Positions 46,840 through 58,400 of a stretch of DNA of 64,000 bases are shown piece by piece. A model generated the notes under the pieces. The model saw only the letters and a list, made by a program, of their open reading frames with translations, did no database searches and was not told the DNA's origin. Position 1 is the first letter of the stretch; every line of letters starts with the position of its first letter. The position numbers and the translations under genes were made by a program. The stretch spans positions 50,312,046 to 50,376,045 of the forward strand of contig NC_088302.1 in the NCBI RefSeq assembly GCF_032854445.1. The letters are read 5' to 3'. The stretch comes from Liolophura sinensis (taxonomy: Eukaryota; Mollusca; Polyplacophora; Chitonida; Chitonidae).

Positions 46840-47375
46840 ATTGTGGTGAGCATAACTGCTGAGTGGAATCTTCATGGGTGTTGATGACTGGTAAGTTTTT
46901 ACCATGACAAACACAAAAGTGGACAGATGTGTCCACCAAAAATGAAAACTCTGTGCATAAAACAGTTGGAGTTATGGCCTGGGCATGAAATCATATTTAT
47001 TTATATTGTAAGGAAACTGGCTACCTGGTTACCATGACAACTGCGGATATGGACAAATGCGAGTCGTGACACATCATCATCTGTGTATTTAGATGTATCC
47101 ACCAAAAATCGTCCTGTGTGCATGAAGATATCCACTACAAATTAAAACTCTATGCAGAAAACACTTGGAGTTGTAGCCCGGACATAAAATCAAAATCATT
47201 TCTATTTATATAATATATACAAGACAGATGGCTATGTGGTTACCATGACAACTGCAGAAATTAACAAATGAGTCGTGACGTAACATCATCTGCGTATCCA
47301 CCAAACATTAAAATTCTCCATGGAAAACAATTGGAGATACAACCTGACACAAATACAGGCGGACAAAATCGCAGT
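46840..47375. repeat. Degenerate ~200-bp repeat, three copies
   Basis: TTACCATGACAA-C-C, GACACATCATCATCTG, ATCCACCAAAAAT, AAAACTCT-TGCA-AAAACA and TTGGAGTTATGGCCTGG recur in the same order starting near 46890, 47025 and 47235. It looks like part of a dispersed family that has duplicated locally. Its class is unknown and there is no coding signal. Confidence 0.65.
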
Positions 47376-47439
47376 AACACAATACACTCAGCCTAATGGC
47401 AGGGAGTATAAGGATAGGTACGCTGTACTCACAATATTT

Positions 47440-47660
47440 CTCATCTAGAATGGGGGCCAGCACTATGGTGTGAGGAAACAGGGCAGACCCTGGGTGAAAA
47501 CCACAACCATCCACAGGTAGCTGTCAGACCTGACCACACCCAGCTGGAGAGGAAGCCAGCATGAACTGGACTTGAACTCAGAGCTACCATATTAGTGAGG
47601 GGCTTCTGGGTCATTGTACTGTGCTACCAGGCTAACCACCAGGCCCTGGAGGCTTCCGAG
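47440..47660 (-). mobile_element. SINE family A, old copy
   Basis: Reverse-complement copy with GGGGGCCAGCACTATGGTG, ACAACCATCCACAGGTAGCT, GGAGAGGAAGCCAGCATGAA, CTGGACTTGAACTCAGAGCT and the head region GCTAACCACCAGGCCCTGGA. The tail side is eroded. Confidence 0.8.
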
Positions 47661-49456
47661 GCCCTGATATGCTATTTTGACTATTTGTGGGATACTTTAT
47701 CGATGCATTGTTTTTTCTTTACTCCAGCACTCCCTTTAAATGTACACAAAGTTGAATGTTCAAATCCAGCTCACTGCATGCAACTATTCATGCACAATAT
47801 ATCCAGATTTGTCAGGTGCCAAGTACAGGGAGGTGGTTTCCTTTGGGGCAAACCCTTCAACCTTTTGTTCAAAATCTGTCCACAGATTCATGGATAGAGG
47901 AAACTTGATATATCATGCAGTGTGTTACACACTTCCTACAATGTTTTGTACGTTACGTGAAGAACTTGAAACAAACACCAAAGAGAACAGTGAAATTGGA
48001 TACAATTGCTATTGATAATGAAATACTAATCTTTCAGCCATAATTTGGAAAAACAAGTGAAAAAAAAGCAAGCCAAATGCATTGGTTTTTTTTAAAAATT
48101 CTGTAAAAATTTTATTTCTCTTTAAATATCACCTCCATCACAGGTCAATCGACCAATGAGTGTACAGATCCACTCATAGTGGAAATATTTACTGATGAAG
48201 GTTGCCTTAGCAACCATGATAATTTACACTAGGTTTTTTATGAATATCACTACGAAAGTCATTTAACGTATAACAGTGTAATATGCGTTTGGTGATATGT
48301 GTGTACTGTACATGATGATACGGGATTATTTACAGTGTTAACATGAAAGGGATGACCCACAGTGCATCGATACTGCATTACCCAGGTTTAATACTCCCAC
48401 AAAGGCAATCCTAGAGCCACTTTAATTAAACTTTGTGCAGAAATTCACTCATATTTATAATATATTTATTTACATAGCTGAGTTTCTGTAGGAAGTTTTA
48501 TCAAGGTGCTATTTACTATTGTGACCGTTGTTTTACTTCACTGACCATATTTTACCTTTAGTTATACACGGTGCACAGACGAATGCACATGTAAACACTC
48601 ACTCACTTACAATTCACCATGTCGTTTAATATTGGTCTGCAAAGTCTACTTCTGTGGTAAAGAGACTGGGATTCTATACAAAAGCATGGAGCAGACTGTA
48701 AACCTCTCAACACAGAAGTAATATAATAGTTTGACATATCCTGGTTGGCTTTTGAAGTAAAACATGTAATAAAAATAATATTGTAAATTTGTGTTACTGG
48801 ATACTATAATAATTCAGATCCTTAAAAAAGTAACTTAAAAAAAAAAACAACCCCAAAAAACATGAATATTGCTTGTGAAACAAGAGAACATTTAACATGA
48901 TTTTGTTCATTACCTATATGAGGCGTTTGAAACATTAAAAGGTAGAATGCTAATATTGTTTTATCAAAAGACATGGGATAAAAAAACGAAAAATGTCAAA
49001 TTCTACATGATACAGAAACTTTATAACAATGATTTTGTTCCACCAAAAATACTGATAGATGATTGACAAACTGGTACATTGCCATTTACAAAAAACATAC
49101 ATTGTAAAAGTCTAAATGTCAAATGAATGAAAAGTTGGCAGCTATATCAAAAAAAAAAAAAAAAAAAAAAAAAAAAGACCTAAACTATCATCCTCAAAGT
49201 CTTTTTTAAAAAATTTTAAAAACTAATATTTTTAAAAGAATGTTACATGTATTGCATATCTATACTTATTTCAACAACCTATACCCTTAACAGAGAGCAA
49301 AACGGCCAACATGCAAAGAGAAAAGTTTACAGTTTGGCTTTATGAAAAATAACAGTAAAGTAGCTCTTCAACATTTTGGCCATGGGGAAAAAAAAAACTT
49401 GCAATGCGGGTGCTACTGTAACATTTTATTATAACAACACTGTTTATGTAAAATGT
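47661..49456. other. 3' flank of the cadherin gene
   Basis: AT-rich DNA that probably includes the 3' untranslated region of the minus-strand cadherin gene. It contains a run of more than 30 A at about 49147-49178. A SINE-like box-B fragment (GTTCAAATCCAGCTC) lies at 47757-47771. I see no other gene. Confidence 0.5.
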
Positions 49457-52400
49457 CTATATCCTCAACTCCTGCTCTGATTCCGAAGCACTGACAGTCA
49501 TTCCTGTGGGTCGATGTGAGTAGCCCTTTTCGTGTGGAGTTGTGGGCCCTGAACTTCCACGATGTGAGCTTCCACTGCCCATAGGGGGTGTGACATATGA
49601 CGATGGACTTCCTGTTGCTAGGGGCGATAGCGAGGGCGTGAAGGACGGAGTTAAGGCAGGGGAGGTAAAGCTAGACTCGTGACTAATGGGAGAACGGGGC
49701 AGGCTGGATGTGACAGCACTGCTGCGGGAGTGTACAGTCTTACCACTGCTTGGTGAGGAATGCGCTGAGCTCCCCATCAGCTGTTGGGAAAGCGATTTGG
49801 GCGGAGCTCCTGTAATGATTGGTGGAGGGATCATCCGCACAGGAGGGTTCAGCTGAGTTGCTACCTGTCGCTGCGGAACTTGATGAACAGGTTGTTTCTT
49901 AGGTTGCACCGAGTCGTCTTTGAGCCGAGCGATCTCGGCAAAGACATCTGCCAGCGGCTGGTACTGTGGACCCCAGTCCAGGAGGTAGTCCCAGTTATAG
50001 GAGCCGCTGTACTCCTCCTCACTGTTTATAACACTGGACAAAGAGCCAGCGTGTTGAGGGTCGCTGTCACAGAACCCATGGTCTTTACTTTGCTCTATCA
50101 TAGCCAGCTCATCGTCTGTCTCTATATCAGTCATTTTCTCATAATTAACACTGCCAAAGTCCATGCCATCGCCTTCTCCACCCCCTTCATCGGAAAAATG
50201 ATGCATGCTCTCCACAGACTTGGCGATGGTATGAGGTTTGGTCTTGACCTTGATTCGCGACGTGTCAATGCCAAGTCTGGCCAAGTATTCCTGGTGATTC
50301 TGTATGGATGGCTCAGAAACATTGTCATCTGCCTGTATGCCGGAGTCGGGCATGATGGCGCCGCGGTTTGGAGAGGTCTGCAGGACATTGTTGGAATTGA
50401 TCATCCGGATTTCCTCATCTTCGTCCTCTCCGTCTTCCACAGACCCGTGCCCGCTGGACGCTGAGTGCTGCGAGTGGTCAGACATGTCCGATGTTGTCGT
50501 ATGCCCCAGGTGAATGTTGTTGTTGATGTTGTAGCGGTGAATGTCACTGTAAGGGGGAGGATGCCCATTCTGGGGCAGTGACCGAGGAGGGACAATCTCT
50601 GTGGGTTCAAACATACCCTCGCTAGGTGGGGATTGTTTCGTATAATGCCTCCTAAGTAAGATAAATGCGATAACGACAATAAGAACGATGACCACTATAG
50701 CAAACACAATCACAAGAACCAGTGTTGTTCCGTTCAATCCTCCGGATTGTGATTGTGCGACATAAACGCAGCCTTCACATGTCCTGTCCACTGTCACATT
50801 GACCAGGACCTCACTGGTCAGCTGACCTGAACTAGCCACCACATCCAGCATCACCTGATCCACCTTCAGTGCTCTCTTACTACGATGATGCAGCTGCGTG
50901 CTTGTGTCACGCTTCCGTCGCTCGACATCCTCGTGAAATGTCCTCCTGACGTAAATCTCACCTGACGATCTGTTCACAGCAAAGTACTCGTCCTTATTCC
51001 TCAGATAATACACAACCCTACTATGGATGCCCATGTCGCGGTCAACTGCATGAACAGCACCGATCTTATATCCGGTCTTAGCACTGCCTGGGACTGAGAA
51101 TTTGTACATCGGCTCGTCAAATACAGGTGAAAATTCGTCCACACTCTCTACCAGAACTATGACCGGTACAGTTGTTCCCCGGCCAGCGCGGTCACTAGCG
51201 CTCACCTGAAATGCATATTTAGTATGCTCCTCATAGTCAAACACCTCAGTGGTCGTGACGTAGCCAGTGACAGGGTCAATCTCAAAGCCAGTAGTATCCC
51301 CACTGATACTGTACACTACCTGTCCATAATAGCCTCCATCCTGGTCAAAGGCATATGCCTGAAATACGATCTTCCCTGCTGGCTGACTCTCGGGGACAGA
51401 CACCAGGTACCTGAGCACAGGAAACACAGGTGGGAACTCATCAATGTCCGTCACGTTGACAATGACAGTTGTGAATGCAGAGAGACGTGGCTCACCTTCC
51501 GGGCAGCGCTGACAGTCAGACGCCTGGATGATCAGTTTGTGGAGGGAGTCTTTCTCATAATCTAGGTGACTATTAGAGGCTACTTTTATCGCACCTGTGT
51601 TCTTGTTGATGGAGAACACCTTGTCATCATCACCTGACGAGATGTCATATGTGACCCGCCCGTTGTCCTCAATGTCATCATCACGGGCACTGACTGTGAC
51701 GAAAACGACGTTGGATGGGTAGCTTTCGTTCAGCTGAATGTAATACTGACTCTGCTCAAACACAGGGGCCCGATCATTCACATCTTTGATGGTGATCTTC
51801 ACAGTTGTCGTGCTGTTTTTTGGTGGAGTGCCGCGGTCTTTTGCCATGATCTCCAGACTGTACTTCCCTTTGATCTCTCGATCAAGCTCCGAGTTCAGCC
51901 TCACCTGGCCAGTTTGACGGTTGATGACAAATGCTGCACCTGTGTTCCCACGGACGATCTTATAGTCAATGTTGTGATTACGACGGGAACTGTCAGCGTC
52001 TGTGGCACTAACCTTGATGACAGGTGTTCCTCTAGGTTCATCCTCACGCAGTAGAGCACTGAAATCAAATGACACAGGTCATCAGATGCATTACCGAGCG
52101 CAGGTAACGTGTAAACCACACCATGAGGGGATACTGACTATACATTTATGAACCATTGTTTCTGAGTTCTTTACATGTACTTCCACATGTACTTCTTGTC
52201 ACTTCACACATACATACTTTCATGTACTGTAATTATTCAACCTTTCTCGCATGTTTCCAAGATGTTTATTCAAGCATATTCTGCGGGCATTATTCTGTGT
52301 AGGCTGATAAAATTATACTTTTTATTAACTCCAGAAATTGGCCAATCCACCAATGTAGTTTTGTTTCCAAATCACATAAAATAAGTGCATGATATGAAAG

Positions 52401-55400
52401 TTCATAATACGAAAGCTTGCACGTTCACATGAACAACAACTAAGAAGGACATTCAATATGTGTCAAGTTCCAAAAAATGAATATTATCTTCACCGACTCA
52501 TTCAGTGCCCTAGGTGATTGATGATCAGAGGCAGATGCTCCAAACTACAGCGGGTTCACGTATGAGGACGAATAAGCTTTGTACTGTGTTCAAAGTCAGA
52601 AATTTAGTATTGACAGGAATGCCCCTGAAGATTCCATCATTTTTCGAAGGCTCCAGTAAATCTGCAAAGTCTTCAATATCTCTGAACAGGTTTCACATTT
52701 ATGCAAATATTTTGTAACAGACCACAACATTCATGCATACTTCAAAATTCAATGAAAGAAATTTTCATAGGAAGCTATGGTCAAAGCACTGGACTTACGA
52801 GTAATTTGTTTTCACGAACTGTGGCTCGTAGTTGTTGACATCTGTTACTTGAATCCGAATGGCAACGACTGAAGCTCGTGGAGGCTGGCCACCGTCCGTT
52901 GCCTTGACAACCAGTTGTACCACAGGCTGAGCTGAACTGTAGGCTATAGTCTTGTTGGTATAAATGGTACCTGGAGAACAAAGAACACAAACAGTGATAA
53001 CCCAAATATTCTTAATATCAAAAACAGTTCTTTCAAAAACATCAGGTGATATTTTACATTTCATCAGAACTTGCAAAGGTCCAGGGCATCAGTTCACTAA
53101 TGAGTCTTCAGCAATAAAAACAGTCAAACAGTCACATGTCATAAGGACTGAAACTTACATCCTTTAATTAAATAGAGGGAGGAGGGAGCTGGTGAGTTTT
53201 CAGGTTAAAAAACAAGTAGTTAATCATTAAAGAACGAACAGTTAATCTGCTATTTTCACAACTGGTATTGGTCAGGGTACATGGCAGATAAACTGAGTGA
53301 AAGGTGTTCTGCCAATGTTAAGGCTGCTCGTTTCTACCCAGCACTCACCTGTCTTTGGCTTGATATAGAATCCATCAACAGGTGCTATGTCCATACTATA
53401 AGTGATATCAGCATTGGCTCCCGAATCTGCATCTGTGGCGTTCACTGTGAATACTACCTGATTAGAACCTGTCATCTCAGGTACGGTTACCTGTGTAGGA
53501 CACAAACAACATCCCTGAACATCTCACAGGTTGTAAGAACTGCAAGCCTTACGTAGCACACAGAGGATACTGCACAGTGAAGGTTGAATACCATAAATAT
53601 TTTAGAGCGAGAGCTGGAAATGATATGAGTTTAATGAAACTTCACTTTTCCTGACAGCAATTCATTGAAAAAAACAATGTGTCTACACATAGGTTCTGCT
53701 CTGAAAAATGCATGTATTTTAATATCAATGCACATGAAGTACATGTACATTCAAATTTGTCTTTCCCATGGTGATATAAACTAGTTTTACCTGATAACTC
53801 TGCTGGGTGAACTCTGGGGCATTGTCATTCTCATCTGTTACATCAATAACCACTGTGGTAACATCCTCGTGTAGACTGTCCCAGGCCTACACAATAGACA
53901 AAATAAATGTTGTTTTCAACATTACGTCCAGAAAGCCCTCATGAGCTTTTCACTCTTTATAATCGGGCAGATACACAGCGCGAGTTTCAGACCATGACTA
54001 TATATCAATGAGTCGCACTTGTGTTTACATACTAAGCACCTGTCCTGATTAAAAAAACGTAAGTGTAAATTCACAATAGCAACCAGTAATAAGCTTAAGG
54101 CACCAACAGATACACAAAACGATTCCTAGAGCTGCTTTGCCACAGCTGTAAAAGTGATGACACCTAAAACCATCTTTCATCGTAGTTCTCAAGTTTATCT
54201 TCTCACAGAGATAGCAGTTCAGAAATGAATCAGATGACTTTAGTTAATCACATCAAAGATCCTTGCCATGTCAACACTCACCCTGACTTTCAACTCGTAT
54301 CTCTGCACCTTTTCAAAATCCAGTTTTTTGGCCAGGGTGATCTTGCCACTATAACGATCTATACTGAATGTGTCCCCGGGGTTACCCCCAGGCAGGAAGT
54401 AGTAAGTAAGTGTGGGGTTCAGATCCTGGTCACTGGCAAACAGAGTCTCTATAAGGGAGCCAACCTCCAGGCCTGAAAACAACAGCCACAATGTTATCCG
54501 AAATACCACACACAGTCTCTTGGCATTATTGCTTCATTTCACTAAGGATTATTAATAAATCCAATATTGTTACAAAATCACATGCCATTGGGAGACAAAA
54601 CTATAAAAGAGCCCTACATCTGACTAGATTTTGTATCAGCAATACTTAGCATAATCCTTAACAAATTCGGAAAAGAAAAAGAATAACTTTTCAAATTTTA
54701 TTTTTATAACTTCCTCTAACATTGAAAAAAGCTTATGCTCCCATAGCACTACATCTGATACACTTATCCAGTGACTGTTTATCTGGCTAGTTACCCACCT
54801 TCAGCAACAGTGATGGGTGGGACTGGGGGCAGGTACGGTGTGTTATCATTGACGTCCACCACAGATATCTTCAGGGTGCAGGTTGAGGAGAGGCTGGGGG
54901 AGCCATGGTCGACAGCCTCTATTTCCAGTCTGTACCAGGGGTGAACCTCACGGTCCAGGATGATGTTCGTCTTCACAATGCCGCTGTAAGCAGGCTCTAT
55001 GCTGAAGGCGTTGTCTGTGTTACCACCAATAATGTTGTACCGGATATGGGCATTGCTACCTTGATCAGCATCTATAGCTGTGACCTGTATCAAAATGCAG
55101 GTGTGTCAGACGAAACATGTATAAACAGCTTTATTTCATTACAGTAACAAAAATAAATGGTCCTATTCTTTCAAGAGGTAGGAAATTTCCTGAGGTGTGG
55201 TACAAGGAGAAATGTCTATATGTCCTTGAAAAGACTTGTACAAATTACAAAGATACTGTAAACTTACTTGTAAAAACACCTTTATTTCTGGCTAATGTTG
55301 GCATTCCCATAACATATTCAGGAATATAATTTTCAAGTTTTATATCTAATGGTCAACAATACTGGATCTAATGTTTAATAACAAACTGTGATCAGACAGA

Positions 55401-58400
55401 AAACGCACCTGGGTGACATAAGTACCCCGTGGGTGGCCCTCCCACACTGATGAGGTATAACGATCCTGCCCAAAGGCTGGGGCGTTGTCATTAGAATCCC
55501 TCAGATTCACCCAGACCGTAGCATAACCGTAAGCACCATTGGCAGAGGCCACAACGATCAGTCTTACACGAGGATTGCTCTCAAAGTCAAGGTTTGAAGC
55601 CTCTCCCACAGTTATTACTCCTGAAATCAGACAAATATTACAGGTATGTCAGTCTGCAAAATCTCCCTGTGCCTAGTGATGTACAAATAAACCTCAAACA
55701 ATCATAACATTTGACATCTGACCCCAGGATCATGAAGTGATCTTAGTCTTTAAGTCTAACATTCAAAAGAATTTTTTAAGCGGCAGAAGTTGTGACTTAT
55801 CTGAGGAATTTGAATTTAGTATGAGTTTTTTTTTTTATAGTTCCATGGCAAAACTGGCAAATTCAAATCTTAATTTAGGCAAAATACCACACATTATGTT
55901 TTGTGATCCAAGAGCTTAATACTGTAAGCTCTTACTTTACTAAAATAAGAAATTACAACAAGATAGCAGCCTGGAATATTTGTCATTGGATATGTTCAGC
56001 CAGTTATACATTTTCCATCACTACCACAACATCAGTAATCCCATGGAATTAACCTGTCCCGCATCTGGACTGGGCTAATGATTTGACAGTTTAATCCACA
56101 ACACCTACCAGATTTACTGTTGATGTTAAAAGTGCTCTCTTCATTGCCGTTAGCGAAGCTGTATGTGATGGTTCCACTTCCAGTGGTCAGTCGAGCCTGG
56201 ACAGTGGTCAATACAGTCCCTCTTCTGGAGCTCTCTGACAGGTTAACATCATAGGTCAGGTTTGAAAAGCGCAGAGTTGATAACCCAGCAGTATTACCTA
56301 CAGTGATCTCCAAAACCCCTGCAAAAACCGAAATCGAAAGTGATATCATTAGTATAGCATTTAGGCACAGTGAGTTCTGGCAACTGCTGGTGTTGCCCTG
56401 AATGTGAATGTGGCTTTCTTCCAGCTTGTCAGAAGTCTAAGTTGTTGTTTGAACAACACTTTCTTTAGCAATGTAAGGCCATTTGCCAGCTTGCTGTGTA
56501 TTAGTTAAGATAGTGTACCTGAACAGCGGATATTTGGAGAGCTGCCTTGCTAGCTACATGTTGTTAAATAGGTGTGCTCAGATGAGACAGCTTACCTGTA
56601 GAGCTGAGCTTTGGAGAACCATTGTCTTTGGCCAACACTTGCAAGTTATGGTAGCCAAGAGCCTCAGAGTCAAGCATTCGCTTGGTACGGACAATCCCTG
56701 AGCTTGCTTCAATGGAGAAGTAGCGAAGAGACTGGCTGGCAGAGTCAGGGATGAAGCTGTAGGACACCTGACCGTTGGCACCCTCATCTTTGTCCTCAGC
56801 TGATAGGGTCATGATATACTGGTTCGGTTGATGATCCTGGGAGATGGTGCTCTGATACGGCACTGTCTGGAAAACGGGAGGGTTGTCGTTGATGTCAGAC
56901 ACCTTGATGTTGACAAGCGCAACGCCGTAACGTGGACCATCCAAACCTCCATCTGTAGCGTTTACCTGGAACCTGTACTCACTCTTCTTCTCACGATCAA
57001 ATGTTCTGAAATGAGAATTTTACACATAAATCATGAGAAAAATGTAATAAAATCTTGAAATCTGTGACACTTATGTAAACCATTTGTTACAACTCCAGTA
57101 GTTAACAAGCAGAAGAACGTAATGTAAGGGCACGCTTTTCTATAAACAAATCTGATGTTATAAGATTTTGTGTCACCTTGCACTCAGACATCACAATAAG
57201 TAAAAAGGCAAGGTTTAACAGATAGGAGGCCCAGGTTAAAAGCAAGAAACTGACGTACAGAATGATCGGCTCACATGAGTAAGTCTGCTTAGTAAGAAAT
57301 ATCTAGGAAATGTGGAGAATCTTCTCAACAAGGGAAGGCAGGAAACCCCAACATAAATGTAGTTTGTAAGTACAATCGGTGTTATATTTACAACCAATAA
57401 CTTCACCTACTATTCTGGTCACTACCAGCATGGCAGGGGTCCTAACAAGTGATTAGGTTTATTGGAAAGATTGCAGTTTGATGACCTCTTACCCAGTTGT
57501 GGTAATCCTGCCATTAACACTGTCGATGCGGAACAGCCCCTCAGTGTCATTGCCGAGTGAGTAGCTGACGTTCCCATTGACTCCCTCATCTGAATCCAAG
57601 GCTGTGACCTGTAAAACCATCTTGCCCATGGCCACGTTCTCTGGTATAGTGGCAGTGTAGTTGGGGTTGTTGAAAATGGGATTGTTGTCATTCTGGTCAC
57701 TGACCCTGATGACCATGAGGCACTGACCAGATTTTGCTGGGGTTGCACCATCCAGAGCCTGGATGGTCAAATTGTACAGGCTGACCGCTTCTCTATCAAG
57801 TCCATCGCAGGAAAGTTCCCCAGATTGATGACTGATACTGAACTTTTGGTTCAAATCTCCAGCTGCATAATAAACCAATCATTATTTAAAGTAAACATAA
57901 AGCCAACCACTAAAGCTCAATTAATTAATAAAGTAATATTCCAGAAATATTTTTAAAATTCTACACTGCTTATCAACAAAACAAATAACAAACAATCATC
58001 ATTCCCTTGCCACTCATTTGGTGATGTTATTTTGCCATATGAAAGCTATCAGAGTGATGTCACAAAACCTAAGAGCTCTCCCGTACCATCGGCATTAAAC
58101 AATGTGACATTCAGAAAATACGAACAAAATGCCTGATAACCAATCAAAGAGTATCAGCTCTGTTCTGTGTTCAAAGGGCTGATGCTTCTTGTAGTTTGGC
58201 GATCGGACAGGACGATGTTCGTGGACACAAGGGTCATGTTTTAGCTGTCCTGCTCGTCCTCATCTGGCAAGGATGTAAGCATTTGGCCTAGCTTGCTGTA
58301 CTTGTCAGGGAATTTACCGAACATACCAGGACCTTCTGATGGATAACATGTGTTATCACATTTTTGTAATAAATTTGACTCTGCTAAGGAAAAATAATGT

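Noticed and set aside
49784-50464. 226-codon plus-strand frame
   Set aside because: Antisense to the well-supported cytoplasmic tail of the Dachsous-like protein.
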